Source: Prorocentrum cordatum (lineage: Eukaryota > Sar > Dinophyceae > Prorocentrales > Prorocentraceae). Taken from it: a stretch of DNA of 64,000 nucleotides. Position 1 is the first letter of the stretch, and the number at the start of each line of letters is the position of its first letter. The stretch is from assembly GCA_963575745.1 (NCBI GenBank), contig CAUYUJ010020610.1:1-64000 (forward strand), in the 5' to 3' direction. Below, one piece after another: positions 32,089 to 41,042 of this stretch. The notes under the pieces were generated by a model, which worked only from the letters and a program-made list of their open reading frames with translations, was not told where the DNA came from and did no database searches. The position numbers were made by a program, and so were the translations under genes.

Positions 32089-35000
32089 GCCACCGCTGGT
32101 TCTGCGCGCGCGCGCAAGCGCGCCGTGTCCCGTGTCGCTGAGGCTCTCGCTGTCGATTCCGACGAGGCCGATGGCTCGGAGCGCTCCAACCCTGAGGAGA
32201 ACGACGACGAGCTTTTCCAGGATGTTCGGCAGCGCGGGCGTGCAGCCGTCAAGGTCCTGAAGGTCGATGCGAAGCCGAAGGCGAAGCCGTCGGGCAAGTT
32301 TCGCGTCTGCGGCCGATCAGGCTGCTCCAAGAAGGAGACGGCCGACATGCGGTTCCCAGATGCGTCGATCGCTGCGTGCGAGAGGTGCTACTACCCGTGG
32401 GAGTGGGCCTGGAAGGAGAAGCATCCCAGCTGGCCGAAGTTCTGCCAGCAGCTCAACCAGGAGAAGACCTTGAACGACCAGTTCGAGGTGTCCGCGGAGT
32501 GCGCGGAGGACGCGCGCAACAAGGCTTTCGACGAGGAGAGCGTCGACATCGTCTCGCGATGCGGCTTCAGGATGGCGCACCACTTCAGGGTTTGGAAGGA
32601 GCAGCCCTTTCGCGAGGCCACCTCCATGCCCGCTGACGTCGAGCCCAAAGATCTGGATCTCAAAGCTTCATCGATCAAGTTCCCTTCGGGCGCTAGCGTG
32701 GATGGATATGTGACGGTGAACCCTGACAAGCCCTTCGTCGACGTGGACAGGATTGAGGAGTACTTCGTCGAGAGGCGTTCCCAGTCGCTCACCGAGGCGC
32801 GCCATGTCCTCAGGGATCAGGGGAAAAAGATGTTCAAAGCCGAGATCTCGACGCTCAAGGCCAAGATGCCCACCGCCATTCGCGGCAGGACCACCCCTCC
32901 GACGCTGGGGTCCATCGCGTTTGAGGCCAAGGTGAAGAGCGACGGCAAGGGGGGCATCCAGCCTCAGCAGCATCCAGGCGGCGGCCCTTTCGTTAACCAG
33001 GGCAGCCGTGGGCATGCTGCAGACAGTGCAGCGGACAGTCTCCCAGCATCCGTGCCCGAGGACTCTGGCAGCGGCGTCGCGGCCGCGGGTCTGCATGATC
33101 TTACCGGAGACGCCGCGGGCCGCGGCGAGGGCGCTGGCGACAGCAAGAGCAAGACCCAGGGCGAGAAGGACCTCCAGGGGCTGCAGGTGGATTCATCGAA
33201 GCCTCCGAGTGCCTCGCCTCCCCCAGCCCGCGGACGCTCTCGGTCGTGGAGGTCGACTCGGACTCGCATCAGTGCAGCGGGAGGGGCCTCCAGGGCCCGC
33301 GCAGGTGGCAAGGCCGCCAGCTCCGCTGGTGGCATGGAGGCCTTATCGAAGCCCAGATCGCCAGCGGCTGCCGACGAGATGGAGAGGATCAGGCAGCTCG
33401 AGACCGATTGCGACATCGCGAAGATCTTGGAGGGCTACAAGCTCGGCGATAGGGAGTACGCCGTCACACGCTTCAGCCCGAAGCAACCCAATGCCAAGGA
33501 TAGGAGGGACGCGCTGATCGAAGTCATCGAGACGGCGAAGCAGATTTCCACGCACAACATGCACAACCTCAGGGGCAATAACGATTTGAAGACGAAGTAC
33601 ATCAACGAGCTGAAGAAAAACAACGTGAATTTCCAGAGCTGCCCGAAGTGGTGCCGCACTCTGGTTTCAGAGACCCTCCATGCCAACTTAGACTTGGATG
33701 CAGTGTGGGACATCATCAACCCGTTCGCTGAGGCGGAAGATGGCCCTGTTAAGTTCGACCCTGCTTGCCCGAAGCTCTCGGGAGTTGCCGATGAACTGGA
33801 TGTGACCATCAATATCGCAAGGGACCACGCCTTGAACTACCTGCTCATCCCGATCATCCAGAATAAGACCGATCAGCTGGATACTGCCAAGGGGCTCCGA
33901 AGCACCTTGAGGGAGTGTGTTCGTGCTTCACTTGGGCTGCCACAGGAGATCAAGAAGTTCTACAAGGACATGCAGGTCTGCGCGGCCATCCTGGACACGA
34001 TCTCCGACCACTCTGCGGAGGCCGTGGCCTCCATCGAGGTCGACTTGGCTGACTTTCGGAAGATGCTCCACGGCGACTATGACAAGGAGTGGTCGTCGTT
34101 CGCTCGCGCTTTGGACTCGGACGATTACTGGAGGCAGGAGAAGATAGAGTGGCGACGCGCTTCTCAAGGTGACCTGCAGGAGATGGAGAATATAACGATG
34201 ACCAGGCAGTCGCTCGAGGGCGAGGTCTCCGACGTCACGGTGTTCACCAAGACCGTAGCGTCCCTGATGAAGTGGTTCACAATATGCAGGTCTTCTACTC
34301 CGACCCCCGCCATGCATGATTTTTTCTCTGCGGCCGAGCAGTTCATGGACCGTCACGCCTTGCTAACGGACGAGGAGAACGCGCCGAAGATGGACCAGTT
34401 CAATTCCTTGCTCACAGGCCTTCTCGAGCTCGACAACTGCTTCTCGAAGGGCGAGGCCCGTGAAGGGGTCACCAGGACTTTCGGGCCTCGGCTGCACCGC
34501 TTAGTGGAGAGGGTTCGGGAGCTGCAGTCTCAGGTGTCCAAGTCTGTCTCGTCGAGCGCGATTTTGCAGGCCTTGCAGAAAGCGGCGGTTGTCGAGAACA
34601 TGAGCGCTCAGGCAAAGATCGTCAATACCGAGCTCGGGCAGTTGGGAAGCGTCAGGTTCTCCGACCCACCACACCTGAGCATCATATTCAATGCTGTGGA
34701 CGCCATGGCCGCTACCGCATGCAATAACATCAAGATGGATACGGCGACAGATATCGACGACTTTCTCGTTGACGAGGTGGCCGACATGTTGGAGCTAACC
34801 ACGAAGGTGTGCGACCTAGCGGAGTGCGACGACGAGGAGCAGCGCATCAACGGCGCTGCTCGCCGCGTGAAGCTCATGACGATTGTCTTGAACACGACTC
34901 GCGCCCTCAAGGAGCTGGTGCAATTCGGAAATGCAGCTGAGCAGGTTTCAAACACGGAGGGCACCAAAGCATACCAGTGCCTGAAGGGCACCGTCGGGGA

Positions 35001-35622
35001 GCTCAAAAAGATGTGCAGCCTGATGGATGACCAGCCTGGAGGGACCCACGGCAACTTCATCAGCATCGCTCAGATCAAAAACAAGTTCGAGTACCTCTTG
35101 GCCACGGCGGCGGGCACGACACTGTCCTTCGAGAATGCCGACATCGACTCTACCCTCGCCGACGCCACCGAGTATCAGAACAGGTTGAAATCCATCGTCA
35201 GTTTTGGCAACGTTGATCGTGGCTGGAGGGCAGGCCTCGACGACAGTGCAGAGTGGACGGCGGTGGTCAAGCATGCTCGCTCGACGGTCTTCGCAACGAA
35301 AGGCTTGGCGGCCAAGGTGGGCTCCGCCATCGCGGCCCTGGAGAAAGCCATCACCAACGTCCGCGACACCTGCAAATCCTACGAGCAGGACGGCAAGTGC
35401 GACGAGATCGTGAGGGCAATGGAGAAGACGATCCACCTGGCAAGGCTCACGCAGATGGAGGCCGCCGCCATCCAGAAGATTCGCGATAACGAGAGCTCCA
35501 GTACTGAGGTGAGGGCCACGGCCATCCAGAACGTGCTGGACGTCCTCCCAGAGAACGGCATCGCCCAGAACGAGTTCCACCTGGCGGCGCAGAAGAAGCT
35601 GAACGAGGCCATGCGGGCCTGA
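32086..35622 (+). CDS. Uncharacterised 1178-residue protein with N-terminal Cys cluster
   Basis: This is one unbroken, intronless frame from ATG 32086, chosen for its context and the acceptor just upstream. The N terminus is basic and Ala-rich, then acidic. A possible zinc-binding cluster, C-x4-C-x17-C-x2-C followed by YYPWEWAW, lies at about residues 77-110. Residues 300-430 are low complexity (Gly/Ser/Ala/Pro). From about 440 to the end the protein is predominantly helical with regular charged/hydrophobic spacing, suggesting a long helical-repeat or coiled structure. No enzyme motif, signal peptide or membrane span was seen. I do not recognise the family. The neighbours are repeats, so context gives no functional clue. 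Confidence 0.75.
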   Translation: MATAGSARARKRAVSRVAEALAVDSDEADGSERSNPEENDDELFQDVRQRGRAAVKVLKVDAKPKAKPSGKFRVCGRSGCSKKETADMRFPDASIAACERCYYPWEWAWKEKHPSWPKFCQQLNQEKTLNDQFEVSAECAEDARNKAFDEESVDIVSRCGFRMAHHFRVWKEQPFREATSMPADVEPKDLDLKASSIKFPSGASVDGYVTVNPDKPFVDVDRIEEYFVERRSQSLTEARHVLRDQGKKMFKAEISTLKAKMPTAIRGRTTPPTLGSIAFEAKVKSDGKGGIQPQQHPGGGPFVNQGSRGHAADSAADSLPASVPEDSGSGVAAAGLHDLTGDAAGRGEGAGDSKSKTQGEKDLQGLQVDSSKPPSASPPPARGRSRSWRSTRTRISAAGGASRARAGGKAASSAGGMEALSKPRSPAAADEMERIRQLETDCDIAKILEGYKLGDREYAVTRFSPKQPNAKDRRDALIEVIETAKQISTHNMHNLRGNNDLKTKYINELKKNNVNFQSCPKWCRTLVSETLHANLDLDAVWDIINPFAEAEDGPVKFDPACPKLSGVADELDVTINIARDHALNYLLIPIIQNKTDQLDTAKGLRSTLRECVRASLGLPQEIKKFYKDMQVCAAILDTISDHSAEAVASIEVDLADFRKMLHGDYDKEWSSFARALDSDDYWRQEKIEWRRASQGDLQEMENITMTRQSLEGEVSDVTVFTKTVASLMKWFTICRSSTPTPAMHDFFSAAEQFMDRHALLTDEENAPKMDQFNSLLTGLLELDNCFSKGEAREGVTRTFGPRLHRLVERVRELQSQVSKSVSSSAILQALQKAAVVENMSAQAKIVNTELGQLGSVRFSDPPHLSIIFNAVDAMAATACNNIKMDTATDIDDFLVDEVADMLELTTKVCDLAECDDEEQRINGAARRVKLMTIVLNTTRALKELVQFGNAAEQVSNTEGTKAYQCLKGTVGELKKMCSLMDDQPGGTHGNFISIAQIKNKFEYLLATAAGTTLSFENADIDSTLADATEYQNRLKSIVSFGNVDRGWRAGLDDSAEWTAVVKHARSTVFATKGLAAKVGSAIAALEKAITNVRDTCKSYEQDGKCDEIVRAMEKTIHLARLTQMEAAAIQKIRDNESSSTEVRATAIQNVLDVLPENGIAQNEFHLAAQKKLNEAMRA

Positions 35623-35769
35623 GTTGAACGATGGCCCATGCGGGGCTGAGTTGAGGCAGGATGCCTCAGTGGGCAGCAGGCTGAATTGTACGAGCTCGCC
35701 GCTGCTCCGACCCGAGCCTTGACTTCGGAGTGCTCCTCGAGGAGCGCTGGAAACGGACTGGGGGTTCAG

Positions 35770-36250
35770 GACTTCCGAGGGGCAGGATGAGGACGGGAGA
35801 AGGAGGAGGAAAATGAGGGGAGGGGAGGGAGGGGCGGGCGGGGACGGGACAGGAAACGCAGAAAGAGGGGGGAGGGGAAGCGGTGCGGGGGAGGGAGGGA
35901 GGAAGGGCAGGCAGAGGAGGAGGAGGGAAACCAGGCAGACGGCAGGATACCTCCTCCTCCTCCTCTCCCCTCGCCCGCCCTCGCCCTCGCCCGCGCCGTC
36001 GCCCTCGCCGACGCCGACCCCAGCGCCCTCGCCTGCGCCCTGAGGCGCTTCGCCCGCGGGAGGGTGGAAGGGAGAGGGGGGGGGGAGGCGGGCGAGAGGG
36101 GCGCAGGAAAGCGGGGGGGGGAAGGGGGGGTCGAGTGCAAGCTGGAGGGGGAGGAAGGGGACGGAGAGCGGGGAACAGACAGGGAGGAGGGGGCTAGGGG
36201 GAGGGGGCGGAGGAGGAACGGGAGGAGGAGAAGGAAGAGGATTTTTGAAA
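35770..36250. repeat. Polypurine GGAGGA/GGGGAG tract with a pyrimidine interruption
   Basis: Nearly pure purine on the plus strand for 35780-35935 and 36060-36250, with a CTCCTCCTCC/CGCCCTCG pyrimidine-rich block between (about 35945-36050). Mirror-like purine tracts can form triplex DNA. Frames here are artefacts. Confidence 0.8.
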
Positions 36251-36530
36251 AGCTCGAGCGTCGAAGCGCACTAAGCACCCTAACATGCGAAGGTGTTGGC
36301 AACTCTAGCGGCCACGATGGTGGCCGCGCTGAGCCCGTGTTATCCCCATGGCCGCTCGAGCGCTCGAGCGACGCCGCGCCGCGAGAGTTCGGGGTCAGCC
36401 CGTGTTATTCCCATGGCGCGCGCCAGATACTTTGGCGCTGGCCATGGCGCGTCCCGAGGGCCGAAACAAGACCCATCAAAACCCCGCGGCGTGGTTTCCA
36501 TCAAAACCCCATGGCGCACCCCCCCAGGGC

Positions 36531-37799
36531 ATATCCTAAGAAACGACGTCGTAACGGTAGACGACGGCAGAGGCTCCACGCGAGAGGATTTAGCCAGAAG
36601 GGGTAACTGTGCCATCGGAGTTCGCGTCACCAGGATCGATGCCAATACGCGCTTGGAGGACCTGGGCACCTTTCGGCTGCGGAACGCCATGCGCCTACCC
36701 GTCGGTAAGGAATTTCTGTTGTTGGAGTGGCCCTCAATGTGCAAGGTCGCGACCAGACCCCTGGAACGTGACAAAGAGAACAGGTGGCTTTACATTTCAG
36801 TCACGGGCCCGACGGTAGACAAGATCGCTGACGTCTCAGTCTGGTGGCCCCCCCGCCCTGGGCGGGAACATCCATCCCAGAGATTCTCAAGCGCTAGGTC
36901 TTAACCCTTCCGACAGGTACCCTTCAAACTGGTGCATCGTCGTCTACAACCACGCGAAGAGCGGGCAGTTTCACGAAGACGAACCCAAGGCGAGACGCCC
37001 CCCTAGCGACGATCTCCCCTGGTATCGCGTAGATGAAGCCCCTTCTGACATCCAGTTTTGGCGGCAATGCTCGGCACTGGGCCAGATCTACGACCCGCGC
37101 CAAAACCCAGCGGATCTGTTCGGCCACCAGCTTTCACCTCTGACGTACCTTCTTGCCTTTGTTCACGCCCCTCGGTCGGATCGAACCTTGGCCAACGACT
37201 TGGGACACATGCGTTCGCTGGGGCTGAGCCTTAGAGCCAGGGCGGAGGCCACCCATGAGCGGAACGTCCCAGACGCCGACCACTTGCAAGCAGTCGAAGA
37301 CGGCACGCTGCTGCAGGCACCGCCTCTCCCCCAAGGCTTAAAGGCGTTCTCTGACGACGAAATCTCAGATACGACAGGCTCCGTCTTTCAGAGAGTGCGT
37401 CCTACTCCCAGCGTGGACACGCTCCACAGGATTATCGACAAGCACAGGCCGAACGGCGATGCGACCAGTGCCCTGCGTGCCACTCTGAACCACCACGCTG
37501 TTCTAGTGCACGGACCCCCTGGAACTGGCAAGACCACCTTCTCAGTTGCCTGCCTGGACATGTGGGGTTCCTGCCTACGCCCTGGACACGCTGTCGCTTT
37601 GGCAGCAGGGTCCAACACGGCGGTCGACCAACCAGCTCTGGCAATGATCGAGGCACAACGGCAGCGGCGCCTCGACCAAGACACGGGCTTCCCCGACAAG
37701 TTCGTGCGCCCGGCAAGGAAGGACCGGGTCAACGAGGCACTTGTTGACCTTACTCCCGAAGGTCACTACAGAATCGACGAGCCGAAATCCTTCACATCA
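36531..37799 (+). pseudogene. UPF1-like SF1 helicase, first exon (N-terminal domain, motifs I and Ia)
   Basis: The coding-like sequence may begin after a CCCCAG acceptor near 36530, or at an upstream ATG at 36317. It runs in one frame to about 36850, then slips at a C7 run (36848-36854) into the frame of 36903-37799. Walker A GPPGTGKTT is at 37512-37538 and motif Ia (SNTAVDQPA) near 37610. Between them and the start is a beta-rich region like the 1B domain of UPF1-family helicases, which unwind RNA or DNA 5' to 3' using ATP. The exon ends at ACATCA followed by GTAATT (donor at 37800). The matching second part resumes at 41043 in phase 0. The open frame running on to 38063 is intron read-through. 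Confidence 0.75.
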
Positions 37800-38436
37800 G
37801 TAATTTTGGGTCTCGGAGCCACAGGGCGGTTTTTCATGTTTTCCATTCGACGTTCCATGAAGCCCGATGTCATTCCGAGGCCGCGCGTCGAACGTTTTCG
37901 ATGGCGCGTCGCGTTATGCGATGTCACGTGCGTTGGGGTCGTCAAAGGCTTGCGTGCTTGTTGCGGATCGGTTGATGTGGGCTGGGGTTTCTCAGGATTG
38001 TACATTTGCTTTGCGCTGGGGCGGTTTCGACCCCCATCCCTGGCTGATCCACCCCGCGGGTAACGTCGCAGGAAGAGTTCGATCATTTCGTTCGTAGTGC
38101 CAGCGATGCTGTCGCGGACATTGACCGCGCCACGGGGGGGGGGCGTCCAGAAATTTCCTAGCATATTGCAGTGTTGGTTCTTCGTTTTGAAGAGACACCG
38201 CCCCGCGTCATTCCTTCCGGCCCCCTCCCTCGTCCTCCCTCTTCGCGTATCTGCCCTTGCTCTCCGCGTGTCTCCGTCGTCATCGTCCATCGTCATCGTC
38301 GCCATCACCATCATCATCAGCATCATCAGCATTCTCGTCGTCTCCATCATCAATACCGTCACCATCCTCATCAACATCATCAAAACACCCCCCTTGTTCC
38401 CCCGCGTCTCTGCTTCGCCACATCCCCCGCAAGTCT

Positions 38437-38890
38437 CGTGGCCTTGTGAGGTGCTCCACCGAAGGCCCCATTGGCAGGGTCCTTAGTGCGCCGCCCAGCC
38501 CATGTCGGCACGCTCCTCCGACGCTTCGTGTCCCCATGAGGAGCTCATCGGAGGTCCCGGCGGCAAGGTCCACATGCCGTCGCCCAGGCCACATTGATGA
38601 CACCCTCAAACATTTCGTGCCCCCATAGGCAGCTCCACCAAAAAAAGGTCCCAGCGGCAGGTTTCCCAGGCCGCCGCCCAGCATATTTCGGCATACGTTT
38701 CACACGCTTCGTGGCCCCACGGGGAGCTACACCGACGGCCCCACAGGCAGGGCCCACAGGCCGCCGCCCAGCCCATTCCGTCATACGCTCACAAGCTTCG
38801 TGGCCCCATTGGGGAGCACCCCCGATGGCCCAAGCGACAGGGTCCACATGCCGTCGCCCAGCCCATGTCGTCCACGAGTGGCGCCCAGCA
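38437..38890. repeat. ~90-bp tandem repeat, five copies
   Basis: The CGTGGCCCCAT word recurs at about 38437, 38527, 38616, 38708 and 38799 (steps 89-92 bp). Each is followed by GAGCTCCACC-, CAGGGTCCAC- and GCCGCCCAGCCCAT-like words. Confidence 0.8.
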
Positions 38891-38925
38891 CGGCTCCAAG
38901 AGCGCCCCAAGAGGCGCCGAGTAAG

Positions 38926-39123
38926 TTGCACCCTCATGCAAATAGTTTTGTCACTTGTGGGGGTCCTCTTGGGGCCCTCTTGGAGCATTCTTGGGGCCCT
39001 CTGGGAGCGTTCTTGGGGCCTTCCCGGGGCCCCAGTGGGCCCTCGGAGGGCCCCAAGAACGTTCCCCGAGGGCCCCAAGAGGGACCCCCCAAAGTGGTAC
39101 AAAGAATTCGCGCGAACGTGCAA
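38926..39123. repeat. Foldback (MITE-like) element with long imperfect inverted arms
   Basis: The ends read TTGCAC on the left and GTGCAA on the right. The arms contain TTTTGTCACTTG-like and CAAAGTGGTACAAAG-like sequence followed by GGGGGTCC...TCTTGGGGCCCTC and its complement. One internal arm pair of 32 nt (38989-39020 against 39039-39072, approximate) has only two mismatches, and alternative registers also pair. It lies inside the helicase intron. Confidence 0.6.
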
Positions 39124-39699
39124 TCTGTTGTAGGCCTTTCGGGGCCCTCTGGGAGCTCTCTTGGGGCCCCCATTGGTGGCGCCTTGGGGCCTTGGGATGG
39201 CTCCAAGAGGCTTCGGGATTGCCCCAGACCGCCACAAGACAGCTCCGAGACGGCCGTCGAGCACCACGGGTGAAAGCAAGTGAGGCTAGGGAACAGGGCC
39301 TCTGGTAAGCCGCCACTGCGCCCCCTGGACTACCCAGACAGCGAGGGGACCTGAAACGCCCTGGGGCTCCAGGGGCCCCAGATTAGTGAAGTGAAGGTTT
39401 TTGCCATGCAAGCACCCCGAAATTCTTCACTTCACTAAACCGGACCCAGGACGAACTCGCTACGCTCCAGTCCCGCGGGAGATCCAAGACTCCCGCCGCC
39501 GCCCGGGGACGTTGCTGCATTGCGGTGCTCTGGTCACTGTTAATGGCTTCCGCGGGCTGCAGCGGCTCACTTCCATGACTACCCCGACTCACGAATCCAG
39601 TGGTTGGTCTGGCTCTATGGGTTGGTTTCGTTGTGTCGGTTGATTTTATGCTTGGTTGGCGGTCGGTGGATTTCGCGTTGTTCATTGGTGTCGTGAAGT

Positions 39700-39905
39700 G
39701 ATTTGTCGTTTGGTTGGTCAGTGCCGTTTTGTTGATTCGTGCCGTTTTGTTGGTTGGTGTCGTTTCGTTGGTTGGTGTCGTTTTGTTGCTTGGTGTCGTT
39801 TTGTTGCTTGGTGTCCTTTTGTTGGCCGGTGTCGATTTGTTGGTTTGTTGGTTGGTGTCGGTTTGTTGGTTGGTGTCGTTTTGTTGCTTGGCGTCGTCCT
39901 GGCGG
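39700..39905 (-). repeat. 18-bp minisatellite
   Basis: Units of GTTGGTGTCGTTTTGTTG and close variants on plus. The minus strand has an open frame of a six-residue Asn/Thr/Gln/Lys repeat, probably without function. Confidence 0.8.
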
Positions 39906-40129
39906 CGTGGCCGATAATCGGCGGCCTGCAATGGCGCCAGGATTTGTTTCGGGCCAGCCTTGATCGCCCTCATCATTCTCATATTCGTCAGCGTCAGCAC
40001 TCGTCGCCCCCATCCGCGCACACATGCGGCCCTGGTACGGCTCTCACGCGGCCCTGCGAAGGCCTTCACTGTGCTCCCCAAAGCTTTCTGAGGGGCCCCC
40101 CAGAGGCCCCAAGAGGGCACTGGAAATTG

Positions 40130-40570
40130 TCGCTTCCAACTCCGCCAGGCGGAGGTCAACAAGGGTCTCACTGGTGCACTTCCAGGAATCGTCGTTCGAT
40201 CCTCTTGGGGCCCTCCTGGGGCCTTCTGGAGCCGTCTTGGAAGCTCCGAGCGGCTCCATGAAGGCGCCGGGCGATATCGCTTCCAATTCCGCCAGGTGGA
40301 GTTAGACCAGGGGCTCACTGAGGCCCCTTTTTGCGCCCTCCTCTGCCTTTGAAAGAATCCCGATGGGGTTCTTCAGTGCCGTCTTAGGGCCCCTAAGAGG
40401 CCTCCAGTAGGGTATTTAAGTTATCGCTTCCAACTCCGCCACGCGGAGTTGAACCCAGGGCGGCTCTCTATGGCCCTTTCGGGGCCTTCTTAGAGCTTTT
40501 CTGAGGCCCTAAGTGGGCCCTGGGAGGTGTCATTTTCACGGGCGTTGAAAGTGACACCGCGGAGGGCCCT
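40130..40570. repeat. 147-bp tandem repeat, three copies
   Basis: TCGCTTCCAACTCCGCCA or close variants start at 40130, 40277 and 40424, that is, exactly 147 bp apart. Each is followed by GGAGTT and an AACCAGGG-like word. GGCCCCAAGAGG- and GGGGCCTTCT-like words fill the rest. Confidence 0.8.
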
Positions 40571-40719
40571 CTTGGGCCCTTCTTGGGGCCTCACTTGGGT
40601 CCCTCTGGGAGCCCTCTTGGTGCCGCCCTGGGGCCTTCTCGGGGCCTTCTTGGAGCCTTTCTGGTGCTCTTTAAGTGGGCCCTGGGAGGTGTCACTTTCA
40701 CGGGCGCTGAAAGTGACAC
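40526..40719. repeat. Two copies of a 13-bp-arm hairpin
   Basis: GGTGTCA(T/C)TTTCA and its complement flank a 7-nt loop (CGGGCGT or CGGGCGC) at 40526-40558 and 40688-40719, each preceded by AAGTGGGCCCTGGGA. The second copy restores full pairing (TTTTCA to CTTTCA). Confidence 0.8.
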
Positions 40720-41042
40720 ATCGAAGGGCCCGCTTTCCCTCGTAGCGCTGCCCGTGGCCGGGGCATTGTGCAGCGCATCCCTCGTCGAACGTATTTTGTC
40801 GGACGCGTGGTCGAATTCCGCCAGTTCGGTCGAGATGGTGGTCAAGCGGTTCGGTTGCAATGTAGCCATGCGGTTCTGAGCTTACCATTTCTTGCCATTT
40901 TGGCGGGGATCGCAGGAGCGTTTGTGTTGTGATCAACTGTGCTCGATATATCCAGCGGCAGCGTTTCATCCCAATCTATTATTTTGAAAAAAAGTCAGCA
41001 GGGGCCAAATTGCTGATGTGAAGCAACATAGGTCTCGTACAG

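Larger units (their letters stand above)
37800..41042 (+). other. Predicted 3.24-kb GT-AG intron of the helicase gene, repeat-filled
   Basis: Donor CA|GTAATT at 37800; acceptor TCGTACAG ending at 41042. Both sides join in phase 0 exactly between helicase motifs Ia and II. The intron contains a CAT/CTC-rich simple stretch (38215-38400), ~90-bp tandem repeats, a foldback element, an 18-bp minisatellite, 147-bp repeats and paired hairpins. An insertion that is not spliced is the alternative. Confidence 0.6.

Noticed and set aside
37800-38063. Extension of the helicase frame past 37799
   Set aside because: Helicase similarity ends at the GTAATT donor and resumes at 41043; the tail is intron read-through.
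39383-40318. 311-residue Asn/Thr/Gln-rich minus-strand frame
   Set aside because: Produced by the 18-bp minisatellite and flanking repeats; no start context or domain.
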